NCBI GenBank assembly: GCA_015680685.1
Contig: MNCI01014538.1
Coordinates: 672,282 to 717,067 of the forward strand
DNA length: 44,786 bases
DNA from: Gnetum montanum
Lineage: Eukaryota > Streptophyta > Gnetopsida > Gnetales > Gnetaceae
Direction: 5' to 3'
Positions 28,131 through 39,194 of this stretch are shown here, piece by piece; the first letter of the stretch is position 1, and the number at the start of each line of letters is the position of its first letter. The notes under the pieces are model-generated. The model had not been told where the DNA came from, did not search any database, and saw only the letters and a list, made by a program, of their open reading frames with translations. A program made the translations under genes and the position numbers.

Positions 28131-29390
28131 GAAAAGATATATGGAAATCAATGAAAACCTTTACAAGATGTGCTCTAATGGGTTGATAAGATGGCACATT
28201 CTAGAGGAAATTCAATAAAGAATCCTACAAGATATAGCAGAAGGATCATGTGTTGATCATTACATAGGACAAAGAACAACACTAAAATTGATTATGGCAT
28301 ATTACTTTTGGCCTACCATATTCAAGGATACACACTAGTTTACACAATCGTATGAAAGATGTCAAAGAGATGGAGTTCTAACAACACAAAATGAAGGATC
28401 ATAATGATGGATACAACCATTGGAACCTTTTGACATTTTGGAAATTAACATCATGGGCTCCATCACATCAATGTCAAATGGAAAATTCAATATTATAGTA
28501 ATAGTTAATTATTGTACAAAGTGGGTAGAAGCTGCAATCAAGAATTACACAACCAAAACAACTACTAAATTCTTTCAACAACATGTGATGAATATATTTA
28601 GAGTACCACACATGCTTATATCTAACAATGGGACTTACTTTATAGGAGCTAAATTCAAAAAGATAATGTAACAACTCAAGGTAAATCAAAAACTAACTAC
28701 ACCATATCATCCCCAAGCAAATGGTCAAGCAGAAGTGACTAACTGGGAAATCACAAGAATATTAACTAGAAAAGTTAGTTATTATGGAATATATTGGAGT
28801 ACTAAACTTAATAATGCTCTATGGGTGTATAGATCCACTTAGAAACTTCCTATAGAATATTCCCCATATGAGTTAGCCTATGGTAAACTACCTACATTAC
28901 CAATTCAAGCAAAACTCAATACCCTTTCTACTACCAGTACACTTGATCTCAATTTAAGCTTAGTTCATAGAGAATGCCTCATAAATCTTAATCTTCTAGA
29001 CAAAAATTGATTGGTAGCTCAAATGAGTAACGAAATCTACAAAAAGTACTTTAAATGTAGGCATGACACCAAAATTATACAAGTGTTTATCAAGCCAAGC
29101 AATTAGATCCTCTATGATAATCCTAGTCATGTCACATAAAAGGTTAAGTTTCAAACCTTATGGGAAGGGTCTTACATTGTCCATATTACATACCAATTTA
29201 GCGTCATGCAGATCTATTAGCCAACAAATCCACAGAAGTCGATCCTTGTTAATAATCAACAAGTCAAGCCATACTGTGACTTTCCTTGCTCTTTTAAGGA
29301 CTCTACCCTATCTACCAAGTAGTTTACCACATGTTCCATCTTCCAATTATCTACTTCTCATAATAGTCATGGGGATGTCAAATTTGACAC
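28131..29390 (+). pseudogene. Integrase of E6, two catalytic Asp lost
   Basis: The zinc-finger part has HYIGQRTTLK and CQRDG (28255-28375). The core is open at 28420-28671: EINIMGSITSMSNGKF (Asp 1 to Asn), then LISNNGTYFIG (Asp 2 to Asn). The Glu remains in ANGQAEVTN near 28725. The C-terminus reads QTLWEGSYIVHI and QQVKPYCDF and ends near 29390. Asp to Asn is a G-to-A change, in line with general decay. Confidence 0.88.
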
Positions 29391-30586
29391 TTAGGCACAA
29401 AATTTTTCTTCTCAAATTTTTCTACTTTTTACCTTTTTACTTTTCTTACCAATCTTTACATTCTTCTACTCTTTTCTTATTTCTTAATCATTTTCCATTC
29501 TTTAATATCTTTTAACTTCTTTCTACATTTTTCCATTCTTATCATTTTCCTATAATTCTCATCATCTCTCTTATACATATTTTTGTTGATTTTTCTAATA
29601 AATAATGAAGGAATAAAACAAGATGAAGTTCCAATAATGTGAATTTGACCCCATATTATCAAATCATTGAAAGATTGATTCAATGTATAGTGAAACCACA
29701 TCATCCATCCATGCATTTCCAATAATAAGAGGTTCTTAGCATGAACATAATATATTCTTTCCACAATAAAACTAAAATAAATCTATGATCATTATGCCTA
29801 GATGCAAGATTGAAGAACCAACTAGGAATGAAAAGGATGTGACATCAAGGGTATTTGTGGATTCTTTAAGGCTACTACTATCAGTCTTATCCTAGTGTTA
29901 AGTCATATTATTTAATTAAGTTTTAATGAAAAATGAAAGTGTATCTAAAATAAGTGCCACTTTCCCATGTCATTGGAAAGACATGTTACCCATACCTGAA
30001 GGTAGGTAGCTTCTCAAAAATCTCAAGGTTTCTTGGACTAACATTGGTTGCAGGATTAGAAAGAGATGTTACCCATGCCTAAATGCACTCCTTTGTCCAA
30101 TGGCTAAGTCTCCTTTAAAAAAAATAAAGTGCTCTAATAATAAAACTACTTCCTTTAACTTCTTTGCTAGGTGGTAATACTTCTTGCAATTATGATAGTC
30201 TTGTGGTTGCTAGTTTTGAGATGATGCAATGTGATGTCACTGGAAAGTGGTATTGACTTTGTTTAAATCTTGGATGAAAGGGCTAATGATAACTTTAATC
30301 TATATTACACATAGAATTCATTATGCTTATGGTAAAATACCTCATATCCCATTTTCAGCAACCCTTGCTACTGCCATTCCACCTCACTATTATATATATT
30401 CATACTTTAATGATTTTGTATAATGTAATGTTATTTTCTCATTAATACTATACTAATATGTGTGTCTTGGAAGACAAGTATGTCTTACATTCAACTCCTT
30501 GAGTACCTATAGACACTTGTAGGTGTGGTTATATAAGGGTACTAAGGGTTAGAGCCTGCTTTGGGGAGGATCCACTTGTATAACTC
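29391..30586 (+). other. Region between integrase and 3' ORF of E6
   Basis: The region begins with a pyrimidine-rich tract (about 29400-29570), the counterpart of the T-rich repeats in E4 and E5. It then carries two copies of a box with the words TGTTACCCAT and CCT(G/A)AA (about 29983-30002 and 30066-30085); the other elements have one copy. At 30552-30575 is the shared purine-rich word CTTTGGGGAGGATCC. Short reading frames here look like chance. Confidence 0.65.
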
Positions 30587-31276
30587 TTGTGCTCCATACT
30601 TGATGACCAATTTTGCATCATCTTGTGCATCCAAGAGCAACTCCAAGCCTTTCCTCTTCGGCCAACTCTATTGTGTAGTGAAGAATGGTACTTAGGGGAA
30701 GTTTATCAATTTTGGAAAAATAAACAAGATGATGGCACAATCAAAATTGAAGGAATTACAATGCCCTATTCAGTTGAAGTAATTAAAAAGGCACTAAATC
30801 TTCCAAATGTCAAAGCAAATATTTCACAAATCTCCATAAGATTCAACACTAATGCAAAGAGGTTATGGTTATAGAGAGCTTACAGAACAATAAACAAAGA
30901 ATATAGCAAATTGTCCGCTGAAGAGAAGATATGCTTTAATATTGGAACTTATTATATCTTTTCCACCAAAATATTAAACAAGATTTTTACATATGCTACA
31001 AGAGGAAGCATCATCCTTATGGGGAAATTCCAGGAAAACATGGCCCATCTACTATTTCTAAAAATCCAAAGAAGTTTTGAAGAGAAGAAGACAGGAAGGT
31101 TCACTTTGTCATTCCCTTGCCTCAAAAGAAGATTATGCAAGCAAGCTAAAATTCTGGGCTATACTAATGAAGTCCTATGCAAAGCCCATACTACATCTTA
31201 TGCCAAAATGTTAAAGCTAGTGCCTCCTAAGAAAGATCAACTAGAGAAACCAACAAGCACTAAGGGAGCAACATGA
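30587..31276 (+). pseudogene. Env-position ORF of E6 (Athila-type putative plant transposon protein), one stop
   Basis: About 229 codons in a single frame, broken only by a TAG at 30872-30874. Residues 34-70 read EWYLGEVYQFW and GITMPYSVEVIKKALNLP, the pattern of a region just before a short leucine-proline motif that is typical of the 3' ORF of Athila-like elements (often named putative plant transposon protein). After the stop come LSAEEKICFNIGTYYIFST and GRFTLSFPCLKRRLCKQA, which fit the second half of the same family. The start ATG is uncertain; the frame could begin upstream. Function in the family is unknown; an env-like role was proposed from position. Only E6 has it here. Confidence 0.72.
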
Positions 31277-32597
31277 TCCACACCAACTGGAAACATTCTA
31301 ACCATAGGACAAGAATAAGCAAGACCTAGTGAATTAACACTAGCTAGTGATAAACCAACATCAAGTGCTTCACTAGCATAATAAGATTATAGACCTTCTA
31401 TAAGCTATTTAAAATAGATTGTAGGATCTATTATTTGGAGGAATAAAAAAGTCTCAAGCATGTACCAAGTCACAGACAATTTTGTAAGGCCTGTAGTATC
31501 AATAGAATCCATTAGCAGTCAAATATGATTATAGGTAAGAAAATATGAGGATTGGGCATAACAAATATTGAGGAATGTTACATCCTTCTAGGCTATGCTA
31601 AAAATAGAAGAATGAGCCACAATTATGGTTATGCAACACCAAGATGCAGCAGGAGTAGCTGAAGTTATTACTAATCATATTAAGGAATCTTTCAATGTTC
31701 TCATTATGCCACTAGTAAATATTACTAGAGCTAAAGATGTTAAAACTATAGCTGGAACCTCTATGGCCTCGCAAGAACATGAGGATATCTTATATCGACT
31801 GCTAGAGATAGGGTAAGTAATGCAAACCCTTTTTTATTTCCCTAGCAATATTACTATAGTGTAGTTTGAGCTTATTTCAACAAAGGGTAAGTTGTTAATG
31901 ACTAAAACTAGAGCCAAACATGCAAAAAATAAAGTGCAAAGGTTGCAAGCCCAATTAGCAACATTAAAGGTAGAGAAACAAGACCCTGTACAATATGTAG
32001 TGCTAGACTAGTGAGATAAATTTAAAACTAAACAAGTAGCCCAACTGATAGCCAAAAACATTCAAGTGGAAATAGAAAAGGAGAAACCAATGTGGAGTAC
32101 TTCAATAACTGAGCCACAAAAATATGCTCATGTCAAAGCCCTAACTACCTTAGAGGAAGAAAACAAGAAGATTACTATATAGAATATAAGGTTGGTTGAT
32201 ATTAAAAAAAAAACAAAAGAATGTCCTTAAAGAAAGAGTCCATAAGCTTAGAGAGCATTTTGCAAGGATTTACTAGGATAGAAAAAAATTAGCTAGGAAA
32301 AATAGAACCCTAATAATGGAGGAAGTTCATGTAATCCACTAGAAACTAGCTATTGAGATTAGCACATGGCAAAATGAGGCCAAATGCATGAAAGGCTAAA
32401 GGAGCATTTTAGTGACCAAGTGGGTATGTATAAACAAAGCAATAAAAAAGAAATCCATATGGCTAAGGCCAAATCCTGTACCATCACAATGCAAACACCT
32501 AATTGATAGCCAATCTTAGATGGCCTTTCCCACATTCATCAAGCTAAACTCAAGAATAAGGACCTATAGATCAAAGATCTCATAAAATATATGGGTT
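31277..32597 (+). pseudogene. C-terminal part of the E6 3' ORF region, decayed
   Basis: Fragments in the sense strand look like a charged helical region: AEVITNHIKESFNVLIMPL (31625-31816) and later KYAHVKALTTLEEENKKIT (near 32130). A coiled coil is plausible from the Glu and Lys spacing. Stops and frameshifts are too frequent to define an end. It is cut at 32597 by the E7 LTR. Confidence 0.5.
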
Positions 32598-32906
32598 AGC
32601 AAGGTTTGATTAGAAAAGCTCATATTTATTGCCATTCATACTGAGGTGCTCAAGTACATCAATGCTCAAATAAAGATCTTTATACTTCTTTGACTCCTAC
32701 AACAAGCACTCGGAAAATATTCTAACTTTCGAAAGGAAAAACTACAAGAGCTTTGTTACAACTAATGGAAAGATGTTTAGATCATGTGCCTAAGTGCTAT
32801 AATTATAGGTAGGCATGCATCTCGTGATATCAAATATTTGATGGCATAACATGTGATCCAATATTGGGACTCCGATATTGAGGCCTAAGAAAAATATAGT
32901 TCATCC
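32598..32906 (-). repeat. Truncated 3' LTR of E7
   Basis: It matches the E7 5' LTR from about 42128 to 42452. The right terminus is decayed (TTCATCC for CTCATCA). U5 and the outer terminus are missing: E6 sequence runs up to the word GCAAGGTTTGA. Confidence 0.85.
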
Positions 32907-32917
32907 TACCCCCACCA
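32907..32917 (-). other. Polypurine tract of E7
   Basis: On the minus strand this is GGTGGGGGTA, directly before the decayed LTR start. Confidence 0.8.
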
Positions 32918-33084
32918 CTGAATGAAAATTCATCCTTGAGTAAACAAAAGGAGGAACAAATTATTTACAAAATATTATGAAGGTATGGGATCATTGACTA
33001 ACTAATCGACACAAACTAACTCAGACCAGACAAATAGATGCCAAGTGCCCAATTGTACAAATTTACAATCTTTTACAAAATTTG

Positions 33085-33110
33085 GTGTTCATGACAACAA
33101 AATTGAACAC
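33085..33110 (-). repeat. 26-bp inverted repeat, 3' region of E7
   Basis: GTGTTCA and TGAACAC are perfect 7-bp arms with a 12-base centre. The total length is the same as in E2 to E5, while the centre sequence is unrelated to theirs. Confidence 0.82.
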
Positions 33111-33589
33111 CTTGGCAAAAATTGATATCCAAACCCCTCTCATAGCTTGAAGATCAGGGAGATGATCAAGCAACTCCAAAGAGATCCTATTACATGGCTT
33201 TTACTACCTATTCCTAGGGTTGTTCAAGCTGTTAATCCTTTCCAGCTATAGGCTACTTGTCCCTCGGTTGGGACAGTCTCGTTTCCAATCCATGCTTCCC
33301 CTTTTTATGCCATCTATGATCACAATAGACTTGAGGATTAGCCAATGATGTGTAACTTCTAACATTTAGGTATCTTATCTCGTTGGATAGTTACACTTTG
33401 ACAAAGTTATGATCATGGTAGACTGATTATTTTAATATTTTTTTAATATTATTTGATTAATAAAGTCACTGGAGTTTGTTGGAAGGTTTTAACTTTCTAA
33501 ATTCATGATTTTAAAGTTAATTCATTAGTTAACATTTGTGGGAGTTAGAAAAACTTCAAAAAAAATTTCATCGAAAACCTAAGGTTTGG

Positions 33590-34470
33590 CCCCCCCACAA
33601 CATAGAGCTTACCTCTAGCAATGATAGGACTAAAAAACGAGGTAAATCAGATAAGTGGTTGGAAAGTTATGGGCTCTGGAAGGTTCTAGGCTCTAAAAAT
33701 TTTCAACATTAAAGATAAGAGAAAAATAAAGAGTTTTAACACAACTTGAAGTTTTATGAGAGCTAGCAAAGCCATAAACATGATGAAATGCTTAAAGAGG
33801 GTTAGATAATTCAAAACAAAAAGAGTTTTTCATTGGAAAACATTATGAAGAAGTGCATAATTAGATGTCACTGATGGGATGCATAAAGGATTTGATCATG
33901 AAAATGAGTAAGGATAAGGAACTTAACTAGCCCAACCAAGAGGTCTGTAAGTGGGTCCTCCCTAAAGCAAGATCATGCCCTTAATGCCCTTGTATGTCTT
34001 CAAACCAAGGAGTCCATGGACCCCATGGTTGATTAATGATTGTGAAAAGTTAAGGACTAAATCTTGTAAGAACCTACCTAAGAATTTTGACACATCAAAC
34101 TAAGAGATCAAACAAAACCATGAAAAATCAGTAGTGAGGTGAATTATGGGAAGTATTAGCAAATGAAAGAGAAAGTGGAATGGAGTCTCGAATCATGGTC
34201 ACATGAAGTCCCTTGTGGATCTTATGGTTAAGATGACTTGATAAAGTCCATCCTTAGTCTAGATCAAAAGTAACCACTTCCAATGACTTTGCATTAATAC
34301 TCTTAAACTAGTCCATCCCCTGAAGACACAAGAATACTCCCACAAATCAATCACCATTCCTTAAAGAGAAGAAAAGAGAACCATGAAGTCAAAAAGGACC
34401 TTACTTAGAGGGGACCTTTAGGCATGGATAACATGTATTTTTGGTTCCATAACTAGTGCTTGTAGCTTGT
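33590..34470 (+). pseudogene. Trace of the antisense ORF in E7
   Basis: The position equals the aORF of E3. The start region aligns (CTTACCTCTAGCAATGATAG) but the ATG is gone. The central block keeps its frame as SGSSLKQDHALNAL with KESM after it. The remainder is full of stops. It shows the frame predates the split of E7 from E1 to E5, at least at the nucleotide level. Confidence 0.35.
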
Positions 34471-35199
34471 TGTTGAGTCTAAGGGATGTTCTTTGAATTT
34501 TTATCATTGTTTTCTTTTTTTCTTTTTCTTTTCTTTTTTTTTGTGAGTTTTATATTTTTATGATTTTTGGATGGGAACCACACCATGTAAAGACTTTAAA
34601 TTCTTATTATTACTTGATAGTGGAATGGTAAAGGACCCATGAAAATACTTATGTACTCAAAAGGATAAGCAAATACAAAGAGAATCAAATCCCTTTGAAG
34701 TCACACCATTATCAATCCATTTAATCCTTTCCAAGTTTGGAAACTACCAAGGTCACAAGTTCGTTAAAATTTTTATTAAGGAAGGGACCTCATATTTACA
34801 AAATAAGGAACAGCATATAGTTCATGGATGGGTGGATGACATGGACTCATTGCATATTTCATGAAAATGAAACCATGTCTTAATTATCAATACCAAAAAT
34901 TCAAAGATAGAATCTAAACATTAGCGATCAAATAACATTATAGTACAAACCACCATTAATAGCAACTACAGCTGCATTGTGTCCTATTGGCAATAAAGGA
35001 AAAATAAGACAAACATAAGAAAAACCTAAACTAGAATAAAGTAAAATATAGAAGAAATTGTAAAATATGTAAGAAAGAGAAAAATCTACTAATGATGTTG
35101 TAAAACAAAAAGATGTAAAAATAAAAAAAGTATAAAACAAAAGAATGTGTAAAAATTGAGGAGCCACTTTGTATGATCTGCATGGATGGCCATCTCCCC

Positions 35200-36479
35200 T
35201 AAAACTAAGTTGGAAGGATGAGATCCAAAAAATTTAGCATGCTTGTCCATCTAAGGAGGTGTTGCGATCACTAGCTCTCTTAGGCTCATGGAAAGGTTTG
35301 ATTTATTACATATTGACTAGTAGTTTCTTATTCAGGCTTTTAAATTTGTAGATAAACATGGCCTTAGAAGGAAAGGTTTCATAGATGATGTAAGGCCCTT
35401 CCCATAATGTTTGGAACTTAGTTCTTTGTGGCACATGTGTGGGGTTCCAGTAAAGGACCTTGTCTCCCGATTGAAATTTTACCTTCCTTATTTTGAGGTT
35501 ATGGCATTACTTGCTGAATGACTTGTGCACTTTATTTAAGAACAAGTAACTAATTTATTCTCATATAGTACATTGAGGTTCATTAGTTTTTCTTTTTGTG
35601 TTAGACTTAGATCAAGGTCAAGGTCACAAGCTGTTGAAAAGGTACAGAGCTCGAACTGAATAAGAAGAGTTGGCAATTTTTCATACACTAGCTCATAGGG
35701 AGAATAGCCTATAGAGAGTTTCCAGGTTAAAGAGTGGGCTCAAAGGGCATCATTGAGTTTCATGCTCCAATCTCTCTTATATTTGCTAACTATTCCTATT
35801 AAGATCTTAGTGATTTCCTTATTTGTTACCTCTACTTTACTGTTGGCTTGGGGATGCTAGGGTGTCGTTAATTTATGTTCAACCCCCAAGTGTTGCATGA
35901 GCTTTTGAAAGGTAATGCCTATAAAGTGGATACCATTATTAAAAATAAGTACACATGGCATATCAAACTTGTTCACAACATTTTGTTGTACAAATTGATC
36001 AACTATAGAAGATTTGCAGTCGATGATGACTACTTTTTTTGCCCATTTCATACAATAGTCAATAGGGACTATGATGTACGCCTTTCCATTTGACATAGAT
36101 GTGACGGAACCCATGAAGTCAATGCCCCATATGTTGAAGGGTTCTAGTGCTTGGATTCACTATTAAGGTTCCTCCATTCAACTAATCATTCCACCATCAC
36201 ATTGGTAGCATTCACAAGAGCAAACGAATTAGTGAGCATCCTTGAAGAGTGTTGGCCAATAATACCTTACCATTAGGATCTTAATGACTATGAGTCTCCT
36301 AGCATAGTGGCCCTCATAAGGACCCTCATGAGGGTCTTAGAGAACATGTGGTTGATCAACATTAGGGACACACCAATGAACCAAGCCATCAGCACACACC
36401 TTGTAAAGGTGTCTATTAATCTTCATGAAGCGTTTTACCTAGTGAAGAAAATGTTGTTTCTTCCTACAGTCTAACCCTT
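35200..36479 (-). pseudogene. Integrase of E7
   Basis: The first Asp is kept (GIDFMGS near 36105-36125), the second is Asn (LIFNNGIHFIG) and the Glu is present (VEVTN). An open piece at 35857-36114 covers [20 protein letters not shown] to LGVEHKLTTP. The zinc-finger part lies at 36180-36400 and the C-terminal part (VPQRT-like, about 35420-35500) at the left. Frameshifts and stops elsewhere. Confidence 0.87.
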
Positions 36480-37049
36480 GTGGCATCTCTTAAGTAAGAA
36501 GATAGGTAAGAATTCCATCATACCAGTTAGGCTCATTGGGCATTTTTTCAATTATAGCCTTAGCAAAGAGGAGTTCATTAGGAAATTAATCAAATAATGG
36601 GCTCTCCTTCTTTTTATTATTCCATCACAACTGAGACAAGTGGTTTGTGACCCCTCAGTTCCTTTTCCATCTACCATTGTAAGATCAAATTCTTGGAAGA
36701 TCACAAGCCACTATCTGATACATGGGCTTACCATTAATTTGTTCATCAAGAACTAGATTACACTATAGTCTGTGTGCACAACCACCTTGTACCAAAGCAC
36801 ATAGTGCCTAAATTTCTTCAAGGCATACACCACAACCATCAATTCCTTATTTGTTGCGATGTAATTTAGTTGTGCATCTATAATGCTTTGGCTCATGTAG
36901 TGGATGTAGTAAGGATGCTTCTAATCATCTAACTACATGAGCACAACTCCTAAGGCATAATTTGATGCATTCATCATGATGTGAAGTGGTCTAGACTTGT
37001 TAGGTGCTTGTAGAATTGGAGTTTCCATGACCTTCTTCTTGAGGTACTA
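36480..37049 (-). pseudogene. RNase H of E7
   Basis: The reverse complement shows the sequence around NASNYALGVVLMQLD, QSIIDAQLNYIATNKELMVVVYALKK in broken frame (about 36830-37000), and a VHTDYS-type motif near 36760. The tether to integrase (HLSQL near 36630) is recognisable. Stops at Gln and Trp codons. Confidence 0.8.
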
Positions 37050-37915
37050 GAATGCATTCTCACATTTCTCAATCCAGACAAACGAAGCGTCCTTCTTTGT
37101 CAACTCCACCAATAGTTTAGCAATCTTAGAGAAATTCTTTATGAATCATTGGTAGTAGCTAGTGTGACCAAAGAATGACTGGATATCTTTGACAATTTTC
37201 GATTGATGGGTAATTCCTTAGATGACCCTTCTTTTTTTAGGGTCCACCTAAATCCCTCTTTCAGATATTCTATGCCCCAAAATAATGTCATCCTAAACCA
37301 TTAGATGTCTTTTCTACTAGTTGAGTCGAAGGTTTGTCTCCAGACACCTTTTCAACACTTGCTTAAGATGTCAAGGGCCTTCTCAAATGTAGCCCATAAG
37401 TGGAGAATTCATCCATGAAGACTTTCACCTAGCTATCGATCTATTGTTGAAAGATGCTTAGGACAAGGCGTTGGAAGGTCACAAGGGCATTGCATAAACC
37501 AAATGACATCTTTCTATATGCAAAAGTCCCCCAAGGACTTGTGGATGTTGTTTTGGCCTGATCCTCTAGTGCAATCTAAATCTGGTTATAGCCATGATAA
37601 CCATCCAAAAAGCTATAAAAGCAATGCCTAGAAATGGTGTCCAACACCTGGTCCATAAATGGCTACGGGAAATGATCTTTGTAAGTCATGATGTTCAATA
37701 GCCTAAAGTTGATACAAATCCTCCACTTTCCACCTTTCTTTGGCACTATCACAAGTGGGCTAACCCACTCGTTATCTACAATGGGATAGATGAACCCTAG
37801 CTTAAGGAGTTGTTCAATCTCCTCGTTGACGATCTACTTAAGTTTGGCATTCAACTGTTTCTACAGCTACCTCTTTGGCTTCATAGAAGGATCTATGTAT
37901 ATGCAATGCTAGCAT
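37050..37915 (-). pseudogene. Reverse transcriptase of E7, second catalytic Asp lost
   Basis: The reverse complement carries VPKKGGKWRICINFRLLN near 37720-37760, LDGYHGYNQI near 37590 and the catalytic box as FMDE at 37408-37419. The second Asp is Glu, a change that would cripple catalysis. The thumb part has FFGHTSYYQ near 37160. Long open pieces are absent. Confidence 0.88.
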
Positions 37916-39194
37916 ATCCTAGGATCAATTCTAGTGAGTTCAAGATATGACCAAGCAAAGGCTATTAGCCATTTGTTGACCACCTCCAATAGCTTCTTTT
38001 TCTACACAGGAGCAAGGTTAGCATTGATAATAACTAACTTCCCATTGTTTAGAAAGACACATTCCATTCCAGCCAATAAAGGTTTTAGCTTAAGGGCTCC
38101 TTTTTAAAATTTTTAGGGGTCTCCAACTCTCCCCAATGAGTGTCATTAGGTTCATCAGAGAGTTGGCGATGGATTTGCTCCATCTCGTCAATGCCTTCAA
38201 TGTAGGTACTTGTCATGCTCTCACTTGGTTCCATGCAAATTATTAAGCTACTACCAAGATCAATTGTTAGCCACTAGGTGCCCTCCTATTTTTTGGTTGT
38301 TGCATACAGGCAACTTTGAATCTCAAACACATCTACATACTATCTACATGTTGTGATGGATGTACTTTTTATGGACCATAGTTTCTGCACATAGTTGCAC
38401 CTTGTGTCACTATACATGATGTATGGAACTTACTTCTTCTCTATCTTTCCAAATTTATTTTCCTTGAAAATTTCTAAGGTGAGGTCTCTAATTCCCAACC
38501 ATGCATCAATGGTGCTTAGCTAAGCCCTTCCCATAATGATTGGGAAATCCTTCTTGTAGATATCAACATGAATCATGAGGAAGTTAGCAAGATAGGACCA
38601 TCCACAAACAATGGTCACAATGTCCTCCACTAGTTCCAAGGGAACAGTGATTAACTAGTCTACCAACTCGAGACAAATGTTACTCTTCTTAAGTGGAAGT
38701 AGGTTCCAAGCTTTGTACATATCATGGAAAATTAAATTCTCACTAGAACTTGAGTCTAGAAGATCCTTGCAAGGCTCATTCCTAATGATTTGCAAAAACA
38801 TAAGGGGACTGCAATGGTTAGATCTTTTCCTAGAAAGGTGGCCAACCTTAATCTAATCCATGATAGCATGGATCAACATCATGATATGCACTTTGGGAGG
38901 CACTTGGTTTGAAAGGTTCTTAAATGATGTAGATGAAGAGGATGAGGGAGAAGTAGGGCTATTAGTCACATATGTTTATGAGGGATTTGTAGGACTGTTG
39001 GTTTGGAAGAATGTCTTTTTAGGATTTTTTTTTGAACCACTTAGTTGAGGAACTAGCTGTAAGTTAGTCATGGTGGCATTAAATTACTACAACTAGGCTA
39101 GAATTTCATCCTACATTGATGGAGCAAGTGGTAATTGAGTTGAAGGTAGAGGGACATGTGAAGAAGGATGAGGAGGATAATGATGAAATGCGGA
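37916..39194 (-). pseudogene. Protease and protease-RT spacer of E7
   Basis: From right to left: the KTFFQTNSPT-type start near 39000, then the active-site region near 38740-38770 (LLDSSSSENLI-like), then GLVEDIVTIVCGW (38600-38640), then the spacer with QESMTSTYIEGIDEME near 38200. Decayed, but in the same order as E3 and E5. Confidence 0.78.

Larger units (their letters stand above)
25730..32597 (+). mobile_element. E6: divergent Athila-like element with env-position ORF, 5' part missing
   Basis: It starts in protease directly after the E5 3' LTR and runs through RT, RNase H and integrase to an extra 3' ORF region at 32597, where E7 begins. Its tail and 3' LTR resume at 42453-43458 after E7. 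It is clearly more diverged from E3 and E5 than those are from each other. If the complex to the left inserted into it, the missing gag and 5' LTR may lie left of the window. Confidence 0.85.
32918..35199 (-). other. 3' non-pol region of E7
   Basis: About 2.3 kb lie between integrase and PPT, distantly alignable to E3. The 26-bp inverted repeat lies at 33085-33110. On the plus strand a trace of the antisense frame lies at about 33590-34470 (its start is lost; SGSSLKQDHALNAL near 33950). A CT-rich tract lies at 34509-34545. The short sense frame is destroyed. Confidence 0.7.

Noticed and set aside
29477-29764. 95-codon minus-strand frame in E6
   Set aside because: It is antisense to the pyrimidine-rich tract past integrase; its Lys and Met-rich makeup follows from that tract, and no other element has it.
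30587-31276. E6 3' ORF as a host gene
   Set aside because: It resembles the Athila 3' ORF, lies between pol and the element tail, and follows the same purine-rich word as the other elements.
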